Source: Adiantum capillus-veneris (lineage: Eukaryota > Streptophyta > Polypodiopsida > Polypodiales > Pteridaceae). From it: 64,000 nucleotides of DNA. The stretch lies in assembly GCA_014529385.2 (NCBI GenBank), contig CM043970.1, positions 64,019,996-64,083,995 on the forward strand, written 5' to 3'. This document shows, in pieces, positions 47,424 to 61,352 of the stretch (its first letter is position 1; the number at the start of each line of letters is the position of its first letter). Below the pieces are notes generated by a model, which saw only the letters and a list, made by a program, of their open reading frames with translations, ran no database searches and was not told the origin of the DNA. The position numbers were made by a program, and so were the translations under genes.

Positions 47424-47435
47424 AGAAGAAAGAGA
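47086..47435. repeat. Cluster of (CT)n, (GT)n and (GA)n microsatellites
   Basis: Five dinucleotide tracts (about 47090-47120 CT, 47190-47219 CT, 47230-47262 GT, 47263-47306 GA, 47380-47421 GT) lie within 350 bp, inside the right arm of CACTA-2. Open frames across them are artefacts. Confidence 0.95.
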
Positions 47436-47555
47436 GAGAGAGAGAGGGAGGGAGAGCGTTACCTTGCTTGCTTGAGCGCGCGCCGAAAACGCAGATCTTA
47501 GAACTCAGATCTGAGATCTGAGTTTTCGGACGCTCTCGGTTATTTTTTTTAGCCT

Positions 47556-47690
47556 TGGCGGCGTCGCTATAGGAGTCGCTATGAGCGTCGCTATGTTACT
47601 TGTAACATAGCGACACTCATAGCGACGGTTATAGCGATGCCGTGCTTTTTCATGTTTGAGCGTCGCACTACGAGCGTAGCTACTATTAAG
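47556..47690. repeat. CACTA-2 right subterminal repeats with a long palindrome
   Basis: Motifs CGTCGCTAT and ATAGCGACG recur in both orientations. A palindrome has arms 47581-47599 and 47602-47620 (19 bp, one mismatch) around a TT loop, so that two motif copies face each other. Confidence 0.88.
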
Positions 47691-47895
47691 TACCTCTTGT
47701 AGTGTTCCTTGATTTACATTATAGTTCATACTAACGGTGAGTATGTGTATATGTTGGGACAAGAAAGTCATGGACACTATTTTCAAACTAGGAAAGCTAG
47801 TAAGGTACACTACAAGACTCCACTCAACTACACCTTTTTTATGTACACAATAATTTCAACTAGCACTTAGTGTATCCTTGTGTGTTTTCTTGCAG

Positions 47896-49376
47896 ATTTG
47901 TGAGCTCCAAGGAAATAAAAATAGATGCTATCCCTGCTGCTCAAACACTTGCAACAGAAACTGTGTGTGCCATTGAAGATGCATTTCCTCGATCGGTCCT
48001 TCTTAGTCAAATTCACCTCTTGGTTCATGTGGTGGAGGAGATCGCTATATGTGGAGTAGTGCACGCTCAATGGATGTTCTTCTTAGAGAGGTTTTTAAAG
48101 ACACTCAACGATTTTGTGCCGCTACGGTCTCAACCAAAGGCATGTATGGCCAAAGGGTGGATCGTTCAAGAGGCATTTGTTTACATATCAGAGTATTTGG
48201 CACAAGTTGATCCTTCAATGCCTCGCATGTCGTCAGATGAGGAAGATGCAAGGATGACTTTACATTTGCCAAGTGGAAAGGGGAAACTACTTAACATGGA
48301 TATGAATCTATCCCGAGTGGTCAATAACTTTTGTATTCTCAATGCAAAGATTATGACCAAGTGGGTGGACTTTTGGATAGTGGTAAAGGCAAGGCATTTG
48401 CAAGAGAGAGAAGCATGGAAACAAACACATGGAGGAAGGAGGGCACCCCCAATGCCTAGACACCTTGCCTGTTTCCCAGATCTCATCAGTGCAAAGTGGA
48501 TTCATAAGAGAATGACCGAGGCAAAAGCACGCGGAGAAGACATCACCAGCAAAGAATGGGAGTATGCACGAGGTTGTATACCAAAGGTAGAGTACTCATA
48601 TACCTAAACCATATTGTAATTTTTTTCTTGAAATTATTTTTAATATGTATTTTTGATAAAAGATATTTTTCTATTTTGTAGTGCCTTTCCTTTAACTCTA
48701 TGTGGTCAAAGGGTCGTCACTTTTGTATGCACCATATTGACGAGTGTAGAACCACCATGGATTGTGCCATCATGGGCAACTTTGACACAGACAATGATGA
48801 AGCCAGGTACTGCGGAACTATTGAAAGGGTACTAAAGGTTAATTTTAGAACCCTTCATACCTGCATCTTTGAGTGAAAGTGGTTTGCAAATGTGTTTAGA
48901 CGACATGAGAATGGCCTCTACATGGTGGACTATAGTGTGCATCACATAGGGAGGTATGACAATTTAGTTTTACCGCGCAATCTGAGCAGGTCAGTGACAT
49001 GTACCTTTTTTATTCTTATTTGCTTGTAGCATTAATTGTACCAATGTTACTCACTTTCAGATTCTCTTTTATAGGTCATCTATATCCCAGCAATAGACCA
49101 ACCAAAACTTTGGTTCGTTATTCCCTTAACACCTCGGGGGAGAACCATTTTTTCCACTAATGAAGTGGAGACCATCTTTGACCCTCTCCCACCTCCGACT
49201 TTGGATGAGGTGGAAACAGAGGAGAGGGAGATCAATGAATCAAGTCCGGTGGCAGTAAGTCTTAGTGAGGATGATTGTCATGATGATGAAGATGATGAGA
49301 TGGAGGATGATGACTCGAAGATGATGAAGCCTATGCATCCACAAACGAAAATTCCGTTTCTCTCTTTATTGATTTA
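47896..49376 (+). pseudogene. CACTA-1 TNP2-like transposase, C-terminal part
   Basis: Coding resumes after the acceptor TTTTCTTGCAG (ending 47895). The DUF4218-type block contains SQIHLLVHVVEEIAICGVVH and MFFLERFLKTL, and ends AKGWIVQEAFVYISEYL and WEYARGCIPK. A 95-bp intron 48587-48681 (AAG|GTAGAG ... TTTTGTAG) leads to RHFCMHHIDECRTTMDCAIM and ARYCGTIERVLKV, the DUF4216-like region, which meets TGA at 48874-48876. After another likely intron (acceptor TATAG at 49074) the C-terminus reads VIYIPAIDQPKLWFVIPL and ends in an acidic tail with DDCHDDEDDEMEDDD. The internal stop and the two insertions make the gene inactive. Confidence 0.85.
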
Positions 49377-49939
49377 GGAGACATGGGCTTAGAATTAGAT
49401 GATGCCTCATGTAGATATCTTTTGGAAGATGATTAATAAACATTTTGCAGTTATGAAGTTTTTTGGTCGTGTAATCCATTCATCTCTCTCTCCTCCTCTT
49501 CCTCTCTCTAGATTTGGGAACATGCTCAATTATATTAATCAATTGACAATGATTATTTTAGTTGTAACCAAGTGTAATCTTATTATTCCCCCCGCCCCCC
49601 CCCCCCCCCCCTCTCTCTCTCTCTCTCTTTCTCTCTTTCTCTTCTTTTTTAAATGTAAAATTTTATACAATATTCTTTAATTTTTATTGAGAGGAGGGAA
49701 ACACCAAATTTGAAGGAGGGGGGGGGGGATGGGATGTTTAAGCCAAAGTTTGAAAGTTTAGGCGCTAAATTTTTTAGTAAAAAAGAAACACGATAATATA
49801 TGCCGTAATAAATGCAAAAACAGTCGCGATAATATTTTAAACGCAAAAAAGAACCCCCCGCCCTCCTCTCTCCTTTCTCTACCTGATTTTGTACCTTCTC
49901 TCTACAGAACGCGGTAAACACTTGGAGGTTTTCATAGTG
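49377..49939. other. Right arm of CACTA-1, non-coding
   Basis: This stretch contains (C)n(CT)n at about 49588-49645, a G9 run near 49720, and subterminal-like motifs GCCGTAATAAATGC and CAGTCGCGATAAT (49801-49850). It ends at TCATAGTG (49939), followed by the duplicated TGG. Confidence 0.7.
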
Positions 49940-51110
49940 TGGAAAGAATTTTGGGCATTTTTTTTTCCCTTTGCATCACTTTTGTCTTCGCTTTCCATGG
50001 GCTTCACCTTCCTTCTAGCCCCTTATTGGAAATTGATGCGCGAAGCAACCATAGTGTGGTGGATTACTTCGGTGATAGAAATAGGCCATTGAGTGTTGAC
50101 ATACTCGGCCATTTCTTCAGGTAACCCACACAAAGTTGCTTTTTCTCGGCAAAGTCTGTCTTTTGAAAGAAGGTAGCCTTGAGATGTAAATCTCAAAACT
50201 TGTCCACATATTTGTGGATAGACTCGTTGAAGAGCAACTTCAACCTCCGCCATTCGGTAAGTACTTTGTCCTTTGCATCGCTTGCAATGAATTGCTTCAT
50301 GATGGAAATTGGTAGGGTCTTCCATGTCTTTGGGACTTTGCTGTTGCCACGAATGCTAGCCCACCATTGGCGAGAAAATTTTTGGAAGTGCATAGCTACA
50401 TGGCGTAGCTTGGAGGGCTCCGTGAAGCCATCGTCTCCAAAGGCCACATCAAATTGTTGGATGAAGGACATTACTTTGTCGGTGGCACCAAAGGTGCCAT
50501 CATAAGTGAGAAAAGAGATACTCTTTTCTCCTTCTTTGAATTTATTAACCTTTTGGGACCTTCGCCATGCAGGGTAAGTTTTGCGATGTCCTCTCCTCTT
50601 GTATTCTCTAGGAGAATAGCTGAAGGATTTTGTTGGAAGAGGAGGAAGGTGAAGAAGGAGAAGAGGGTGACCTCTTTCTTGACTTTTTCTTCCTTTTTTT
50701 CCTCTCTTCTCTTTTGGAGTAATGAGGAAAAGGACTATGGGTTAACCGTTTCCTCTTGGAAGGAGTTGGCGACTATCTAGACCATCATCTTCGTGGATCC
50801 ACATCTTCAGAGGACTTAGGGATTTGCTTCTTTCTCGTTATTTGGATTCCTCCTCTCTGATGGGAGAAAGGCTTCTTTTGGGAGTCTCATCAAGAGACCT
50901 CTTAAGCTCTCTCTCCTCTTGGAGAGGAAGGGAAATCCCATAAGCACAAAGTTGTTGAGTAGCTTTGGCTTGCAAAGCAGCATTGCCCATAGCTTGATGC
51001 AACCTAGTAACAAGATAATTAGCAAACATGGGGCCATTATCATTAGCACCTTCATGTGCAAAATCGAACTTATCAATGTTCATTCTACTCTCTTGGTTAT
51101 TGTCAACCAT
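49940..51110 (-). pseudogene. Gypsy gag (right part of split element)
   Basis: The minus strand begins at ATG 51110 (MVDNNQESRMNIDKFDF). It continues, after frame breaks, into the retrotransposon gag domain at 50471-50193: GFTEPSKLRHVAMHFQKF, RQWWASIRGNSKVPKTWKTL and VLTEWRRLKLLFNESIHKYV. A +1 shift near 50190 gives CGLPEEMAEYVNTQWPISIT and HHTMVASRINFQ. Capsid-forming gag of Ty3/gypsy elements has this layout. The sequence runs into CACTA-1 at 49939 and continues as the zinc knuckle at 26979. Confidence 0.85.
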
Positions 51111-51504
51111 GCTAATTAAACTTATGTCTAGATTACTTTGTGCTTTGGTACCCTCAAAAACCTTAGTTGCTACTCTTCTTTACCTTTGAAAATTAGTTCT
51201 CAAGTAGCCACACCCATCGTTTAGAGTCTATTGATTGCAAAGACAAGTAGAGAGGGTCTAACATCGCTCGATTGATTATGGTTCCTGTTGAGCTTGCTTG
51301 TAACTCAATAATGGTAAAGCCAAAGGCAAGCCCCAAGAGACTTCATTATTAAGACTATAGTACCCAATGGTGTACCTCAAACTAAGTCCTTCTCAACCAA
51401 GCTAATATATCTCTGTCCCACTTATCCTATGGCAATGAACAGGTCCAACCTTTCATGGACAACTCAAGGACCTCTCTTTTTAATTAAGAAAAGAGAAACC
51501 AATA

Positions 51505-51516
51505 GCTCTAATACCA
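51505..51516 (-). other. Gypsy primer binding site
   Basis: The minus strand reads TGGTATTAGAGC, one base different from the usual initiator-Met site TGGTATCAGAGC. It directly follows the LTR end TTTACA and lies upstream of gag on the same strand. Confidence 0.75.
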
Positions 51517-51517
51517 C

Positions 51518-54171
<2,654 letters not shown>

Positions 54172-54492
54172 CTACAATCTGATGCACCCAGGCACTAGAC
54201 TTCTCTCAAAATACAACTTGAGTCGCACACTGTTCACCCTGTTCCTAAGAAGCTTACCATTTTCCCTTACCAGGTGATAAGTGCCATTTGGGAAGGTCTT
54301 ATGAAATTTATACGGACTTGTCCACTTCTTTTTGAACTTCTTCTGGAACGTAAAATCCAGGTAACTCTTGTACTTCATGACTAGGTCTCCCTCTTCTATC
54401 TTTTTGTCTGGCAAGTTCTGATTGAACTTAGCAACCCGCTTCTCTCTTTGCTTCACATAGTAATGTGATGCTGCCTCTCTGTCCATTTTCAA
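54172..54492 (-). pseudogene. Ty3/gypsy integrase C-terminal fragment
   Basis: The minus-strand frame of 106 codons reads REAASHYYVKQREKRVAKFN, then GDLVMKYKSYLD, FKKKWTSPYKF, NGTYHLVRENGK and NRVNSVRLKLYF. The GDLV..Y...F..KW..PY......NGTY pattern is the SH3-like C-terminal domain of plant gypsy integrases. It is an isolated fragment without core domain or LTR nearby. Confidence 0.7.
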
Positions 54493-54499
54493 AGCCTCT

Positions 54500-55390
54500 A
54501 GACTGGCTATTCAATCCTATAGAATTCCCTGTGGAGTGGCATTGAAACCCCATATACCCTTCAAAGCACCTAATTGTCAAGCCAGTGAGGCGGTCGTTGA
54601 AGACACAAGCCTGAGAATGGGGATGAAGGACCTTCAAAAAGGGCCATGGGAAGTGGAGGCAACCAACATAGTTTCTCCTAGAGCAGCTTCTCCAGAAGAT
54701 ATGCCTATACATAAAGTGCCTATATAAGAAGCTTCTATAGAAAAGAAGAAGGAAAAACAAAAGCTGAAGAAAAGAGTCTAGCATACAAGCTCCAAGATGA
54801 TATAAAGGGAGCAATCAATCTCAAAAAGGTTTTGAAAGAGAGGATTTTGAACATTAGGGTTGAATTTACCTCATGTGAGGTCCTTGGCATAACAAAGTGT
54901 AACGTCCATGAAGGAATCATTGACGTTATTGAAAGAAAGATACGGTCTCTTACTGAGGCTATCCATGTATAGGGTGAAGAAGAAACTTCAAAAGCACAAG
55001 AAGTACATGTTTATGTGGTAAGCAAGAGGATGAGACCGTTTTTGGATGCTACAAGTCTGGAGGAGGAGTAAAATAGGTTCTCTTCTTGGATGATGGAGAT
55101 GAAGTTGAGACAGCTCACAAGAGTTATTACTCCAAGAGCCATTGGGCAAAAACAACTACTAAGACCCTGGTAAAAGTGGGAGGCTTAGACAAGCCATACA
55201 TTGCACTCATAGATCATGAATAAAAAATTAACCTCATTCAAAGAGTATATATCAAAAAGGCAAGTAGCCAATCAATATAAATCATGGATAGATGATTTGT
55301 GCAACAAATAACTCATCAAGGGATCTATATGGAGCTTGTCCAAATGTAAGGGAGATTATAGGGGATGTGAAAGATGTCCAAAACTTATTT
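54500..55390 (+). pseudogene. Ty3/gypsy gag-protease remnant
   Basis: Plus-strand mixed frames include LGITKCNVHEGIIDVIERKI (about 54884-54945). A decayed aspartic protease follows: ALIDHE, a stop, then INLI near 55203-55240, with DLYGACPNVR near 55320. The ALIDHGSEIN-like start followed by an 'LYGACPNV' block recalls the protease of a plant gypsy lineage. Frequent stops make it a fossil. Confidence 0.45.
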
Positions 55391-56576
55391 GTAAAGGCGA
55401 TGTAGACATATCCTATTATACTTAAGACTATCAAGGCACATTTCCTTCACTAGGGGGGTTTTCCTTGTGCATTGTATGTACAAACATCACTCTAGGGATA
55501 AATTATCTTTGTGTTTTCACACTAAGAAATATACTCGTTGTTGTGTTCATTGAGCATCTTCATCTTCTCCAAGTTGTGGGAGCATCTCTGCAACCCTAAT
55601 TCCAACAATTGGTATTAGAATAGGTTGCATCCTCTTGAGCATAATTGCTAGTGTAGCTAGCACCCCTTGCTCACTTTATCTAATTTTTATGAGCTTTGGT
55701 GAGTGCTAGAAGATCAAACGATGCTTTGCGGATGCTCATAAACCTCAGTGTGCTCAAAATTTTGATTTGGGCTCATTTTGGCCCTTGTTTTCACTACAAG
55801 CAGCACTGTGTATGCAATTTTATCCTTTTGTGCACAATTTTTGTCGATGCACTCTTTTGCAGAACAAGTCCCTTATAGTACTCTTTGGGTTGTGCTACCT
55901 AGCACGTGTTAGTACTACTTTGTTTTTCTTCTTTTAGAGAAATTTTCACATTAAGTGCAATCACTTGCCATGGATGACAACAACATAGATGTTTTCAAGA
56001 TGTTTGTTGCTAAAGAAATGGATGGGGATAACTACCTAATGTGGGCCTACATGATGACACATGTTCTTATCTCAAAGTGTGCTTAAAATGTTGTGCACGG
56101 CATTGGTGTGCATCCACCTTCCATGGATACAATCTCTGTTTAGGATGTTACAGGTTCTAGCAGGTTTATTGCTACTCCTAGAGTTGTTTTGCCTACAAAT
56201 GAGCAATCTCATGGGATGTTAGAGATGTGCGTGCCCATGATTTGGTTGCATTATCTATGAGTCACATTATTAATCCTCACATTTTCTCAACAAAGTCAAC
56301 AAAACAAGCTCGTGATGCTTTGGTTGGTCGTATGCAAGTCGCAATGAGGCTGAAATTGCATAATTGAGTAAAGAGCTAGAGTCCAAGATTATGCAAGAGA
56401 AAGATGACATGGAAATTTTCTTTGCTGGTATCAAGGATGTCAATAAAAAACTATTTTTTGTAGGTAAAATTGTTTCTAACAATTCACTTGTGCAAAATAT
56501 TTTGGATGTGTTGCCAGACTCTTACTGGACTTTTGATAATCCTTGTAGACTTATGAGCCCAAGAAACCCTCAAGAT
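55391..56576 (+). pseudogene. Ty1/copia 5' part: LTR end, primer site, gag
   Basis: An LTR-like end CCAACA (55602-55607) is followed by TTGGTATTAG (55609-55618), a decayed initiator-Met primer site. Gag starts at the ATG near 55972 (MDDNNIDVFKMFVAKEMDGD, NYLMWAYMMTHVLISK). It continues in shifted frames to ELESKIMQEKDDMEIFFAGI and LVQNILDVLPDSYWTF (56370-56540), the UBN2 gag pattern. It stops abruptly at about 56577, where an opposite-strand copia LTR begins. Confidence 0.65.
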
Positions 56577-58500
56577 ATTGTGAGAACGCTAGGTGTCGAA
56601 GTGATGCATGATGCATGCGGAGTGCAAGGGAGGAGAATAGTAGAAGACACACTATGTGGGTGGACAAATCTACAAGAATGTGGTGAACGGATCCTTATTC
56701 TTTGTGTATATGAAGAATAAGGAATGTGTCTGTACATATAGTGGGCAGTTGGACACCAGACCCCCGTGGCCCCGGGCAAAGGCACAATGCCTCTACCCCA
56801 ACAATCTCCTGAAGGGGATGCGCTGATAAGTGAGTGCTACTAGATAAACTACTAGTATGTAAATAGGTGAGAGACTCTCTCAACCTACACCCACTAGCTC
56901 TCTCAATTGATCTACATGCAACCATATTGTCTCTAGGGGTAGGCAAGCATGTGTACTCATGTTAGAGTTGCATGTAGATCCCACAGACATCACTGTATGG
57001 TCTGCAAAACTCCATTATGCATCATGCTAGTGTCAATCATCGTACGAATGACAATCCCTACTGCAAATGATCCCATTGCATCTACTAGGTTGGGCTTCAA
57101 CACTAGTAGGTTGTACATGAGACACCCGAATAGTGACAAAACCTGCACAAACCTAACTGTCCTAGACTTCCCTATGCTATTTGCATGTATTACATCATCA
57201 AGACTACCCATCACGTATGGATGTGTCAACACTGACGCTGAGATGGCTATGTCCCTCTCACCCATAGGTGGAACTATGTGTCCTGGCACCAACTCATCAA
57301 TCTTGAGCATATAAAAAAACTCCATGTCCATCATCTCTACCTGTGTCTCTAGGAAGCAAACTCGCTATATCTTTGCCTACTTGACAACACCCGCCGTGTC
57401 TCACTAGAGCACTTCCACTCTACCTCTCTATCTACAAAGTCTATTGTTACACCTTGCAAAGCTAAATGCTCTATCTCATGAGCATGGTGGATCTTACTCA
57501 TGAAAGAGACACGTTTCGTGTCTCACTCAAAGCATGCCAGCAACAAATCCTTGACTATGCCGTTTTGAACCTGAGACACATGCATAGGATATACCAAGCC
57601 CCTGCGGGCTCCTCTGGAAATCACTAATGAACCACAATGCATCTAGAAAGACTAATCTCTAAGCAGTGTGTGTGACACCCAAAGCCTACTAATTGTCTCA
57701 CTGAGACCAAGCTCTGTCTGGGATGAGGAACAAAGCGCACACATCATAGCATATATGATGCACCACTATGAAATGAAAAACAAGCATCTCGTGCACTTGC
57801 AATGTCGAACATCGAACCATCGGCCAAGTCTAGAAAACCAAAGCTTCTACTAGAGAAGGTGCTAAACCACTCACAATGTGGTATGATGTGGAAAATTGCA
57901 TCCTCACCTAGTAACCAACGGGGAAAAGTGTCACCTCTCAAAGACATGTAATCAAGAGGAACGCTAAAGACAAACATGACATTATCGTCACTGGCATATG
58001 AAGCCACTACTCTAGCATGTGGCAAAACCTCATGTGTATCACACATAGATCTCCATTGTTACCTCATACGTCTGAAACAATGGGGTCTAATGTGCCATGT
58101 GTGACCACAATGCCAACAACGCATATATTGGCAACTACGAGGCTGTCGTCTCTCAGGAGTCATCACCGTAGACTCTAAACTCTCACAAATGTCTTCTACG
58201 TGGATGCCAAGAAATCAAACTATGGCAAGAAATTTGGGGAGAAATCTAGCAGTCTCCCCTATAAACTGAGTAAAGAACTCTAGCAAAAGCTAAATCATAG
58301 CTCATGCCAAACTGGCAACAAAGTGGACATAACTTGACCACTACACAATCATGGAAATCATGATCAAACACATCAAAACCAATGTTCATAAAATCAGCTC
58401 GACAATTTGCTATATCTGGAAGCATACAATCTGGGACAAAGAGTTCAATTGAGTGCAAAGCGCATAATCATATACACAATTAAAAAGCAAACTAACTAAA
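56577..58500 (-). mobile_element. Truncated minus-strand copia element inserted in copia gag
   Basis: An LTR of about 227 bp (56577-56803) ends on the plus strand in CCCCAACA, and the minus strand shows CCCCTTCAGGAGAT (polypurine tract) just inside it. Coding remnants follow on the minus strand: a CCHC zinc knuckle CWHCGHTWHIRPHC (58077-58118) and a protease region at 57744-58046 with FHIIPHCEWFSTFSSRSFGF and DLADGSMFDIA. The protease catalytic residues are changed (WLLGEDA in place of WLLDSGA). Integrase and RT are missing or unrecognisable between 56.8 and 57.7 kb, and no 5' LTR was found on the right. Confidence 0.6.
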
Positions 58501-60560
58501 AACACATCTCACAAGAGAAATTGCTTGCAAAAATCTACAAAAGCCTATGAAACTTGTGCCAAGCAAAGTTTGTAGCCACACGAGTATACTGATGGTGTCA
58601 AATTTTGGAGGATGGTGGTGCATGAATGTAGCACTGGATAAATTCAACGATTCCTCAAATGTGAGCCTTAACTAGGAGTTGCTAGAAGTAGCATAATTTG
58701 CTTGTAAAGTGAAAGTTAGTAAACAGTTATAGGCTAGTGTAACTAAAAATCTAGATCATAGTTAGTTTTTTTTAAAGAAAGTTTTAGGATACATAGACTT
58801 CTTTAGATATACCCTAGACAATAGACATTTGAAAAGTTATTAAACAGATTATAGTTTTTAATTTAAAGCAAGCTTTAGGATACATACACTTCTTTAGAGA
58901 TACCCTATACAATAGACATTTGAAAAGTAAATAAATAGATTCCATTTTACTATGGGAAGCATCACGCACATGTACAAACGAGAAAAGATGAATCAAAATT
59001 GATCTCTCTATTATTAAAAATTTATAGACAGTGCAACTAAGAATTTAGATCATAGTTAGTTGTTTTAAAGAAATTTTCAGTATACATGTACTTCTTTAGA
59101 TATGTCCTAAACTATAAATATTTGCGAAGTTAATAAACAGATTACGTTTTACTATGGGAAGTATGGAGCACATGTACAAATGAGAAAAGATAAATCAAAA
59201 TTGATTTCTTTGTTATTAAAAATTTAAGCACTATCAAAAAACAAATCTAGGTTTTGTTTCTTCATGAATTTGGTGGGTGTTTGCTTCCCAAGTATAGCCC
59301 TCAACTGTGGGTGCTATGGTTTTCCATTCTTCTCTATTTAGGAGGAATTCCTTATAGAGCAATAGTCGATAGTCTAATTGGGAGAAATACAATCTGTGAT
59401 CATCATACCATTTATCACTAAATGTTAGATTGGTGGACAAAATGCGCTCTTTTTCATAGATCTCTACTCTCGCTTCTGTTAGCAAATTTGAGAGGTATGG
59501 TGAGTGGTAGTCCCATCTTAAGCTTCCTCCCAAGAAGATGCAATAGCTTTGACTCCCCAACATATTTCATTTCCTAGTGCATATAACTCTTTGAGTATCT
59601 GAGTTTGAATATTCTGCAACTTCAGAAGGCTACCTTGGATTGCTTATCAAAATCAAGATCAGAGGATATAAAGTGCTATTGTCAATTTCCTGCACCGTTC
59701 ATGTAGCCTACATGCTCCAATGCTTGGCTCCTGCTTGGGGGGGTCACTTAATAATTATCTATCACCTAAGTGTAGTAGAAGGGGTTATTAATTTTTTTTT
59801 CTTACATTTTCACATATAGTATGGTACCATAAAATGGAATTGGGGAAAAAAAATACAATGGGAAAGGGGTGTATTTTATTTGTCAAATTTTTTAGAAATA
59901 GTCCTTGAACACACACAATATACACAATTTACATATAGTGTTCCCCTCGGAGAGCCCCTCAGACACCATCCAATTCCTCGATTGCACCTCTCGTGCATGC
60001 TACCTCGTGTTTCATTGATGTCAATGCTTGCCCCTCTCACACCATCCAATGTACATGCTACCTAATATTTCATTGATGCCATCATTGCATAGGACAACCT
60101 TTCTCCTACTATGGATGCAATCTCTATTTCACCAACCTTTTTTTTTGTAAGCTCAATCTAGCATCAATTTCTCACATATCATCTCCTCAAAAAGCACTAC
60201 ATGTGCTACACACACATCACACATAGTGGCTTAGAGTGTTGTAATTACTTCCTCTCTTCTTGTGCAATAGAGTACTATATTATTCTTCAATCATCAAGTG
60301 ATTTTGTAACCATATCAATCAGTCTACTATCAATTAATGGTTGATGTTGACGATCGGTTGCATTAGGGAATTTCGGAGGTCATTTGGAGGGCCTTCTAAG
60401 AAAATGTATTTTTTACACTCTCTCTCTAGAAAAAATGGCAAATAATAGAGCTGAGTCTTTCATAGTAAAAGTTCAAAAAGTGTACTTTAAGTAGATTCCT
60501 TACTCTTCTGCACATTCGTTCATAGTGATTGAGGGATAATCCTCTTTTCAGTTGCATTGA
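58501..60560. other. No gene recognised; contains local tandem repeats
   Basis: 58711-59222 holds three imperfect copies of a 120-190-bp unit with ATCTAGATCATAGTTAGTT, ACTTCTTTAGATAT.CC, and TTTACTATGGGAAG..T..CGCACATGTACAAA. The frame at 59234-59563 (minus) has no similarity I can name. TATCACCTAAGTGTAGTAGA near 59759 may be a fragment of the SINE-like unit of CACTA-2. 59.8-60.5 kb is AT-rich and could include the 5' part of the gene on its right. Confidence 0.4.
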
Positions 60561-61217
60561 ATGAACCTCGTCAATATGGAGGGAATGAGGCTAACATGGA
60601 GGGACGAAGGCGCAGCCGCTATTCACTTTCCATTAAACCTGCACATTTGGCTAATGGCGCACTCCTCAAATGGCACAAATGTTACCCAAAAACGAGCCAA
60701 ATATCACCTTCACATTGATTTGGACAATGAGTACCAACCATTGAATAAGCGTAGTAAAACAAACACACATATACCTCCCGCTTCCATAGACACGCTCAGA
60801 GCTCAGGGAGCTAAACACATAGATATCTGGACGAGAGGCTCTCTCTACCCTAAGAATCCAATGACTAATGCGTCTCCACCGTTTGTCAATCCTACAAGCT
60901 TATTGTCCTTTGCTGGTGATGGAGAAAAGGGCCTTCTGGGTTATTGTAAATCTCTTACAAGAGAAGCTAAAACTTACAAGGGCATTCTCCAAGCTCAACA
61001 ATGTGAGATTGTTCGCCTTTCACATTTACATTCTACAGATCAGGTTACCATTTTGCAACACAAAACAGAGGTACAAGAACTGAAAGGAAAGGTGCGAAGT
61101 TGTCAAATGAAGGACACCATCTTGGGTGGTCGTATCCGAAAGAAGAAATTGCGCAATCTTGAAACATTGCAGGTTGCATCCGAAGGTCTCAAGAAAAGAA
61201 TCCGAGCATTAACATGA
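60561..61217 (+). CDS. Coiled-coil N-terminal exon(s) of the unknown transposase-like gene
   Basis: An open frame of 218 codons ends at TGA 61215-61217. The first two thirds are low in recognisable features. The last third is a probable coiled coil (CKSLTREAKTYKGILQAQQC, ILQHKTEVQELKGKVR) ending in a basic stretch (GRIRKKKLRNLETL). It lies 136 bp upstream of, and on the same strand as, the exon at 61353, so it is likely an upstream part of the same gene, though I could not fix a donor site. A separate small gene is the alternative. The ATG at 60561 is simply the first in frame; earlier exons are possible. Confidence 0.45.
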   Translation: MNLVNMEGMRLTWRDEGAAAIHFPLNLHIWLMAHSSNGTNVTQKRAKYHLHIDLDNEYQPLNKRSKTNTHIPPASIDTLRAQGAKHIDIWTRGSLYPKNPMTNASPPFVNPTSLLSFAGDGEKGLLGYCKSLTREAKTYKGILQAQQCEIVRLSHLHSTDQVTILQHKTEVQELKGKVRSCQMKDTILGGRIRKKKLRNLETLQVASEGLKKRIRALT

Positions 61218-61352
61218 TGCTTCTTGGTTGGCTACATTGTCTTAGTTAAGTAATCTTTTTGTTTTTTCTTGTTATGCATTGTTTTCATGTGCCTAAATAA
61301 GTGTTAGTGAAGCAAATTTTCTGTTATTTACTTATGCATTGTCTTCATGTAG

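Noticed and set aside
59234-59563. 109-codon minus-strand frame
   Set aside because: No recognisable motif, no splice or promoter support, and AT-rich flanks. A frame of this size by chance is plausible.
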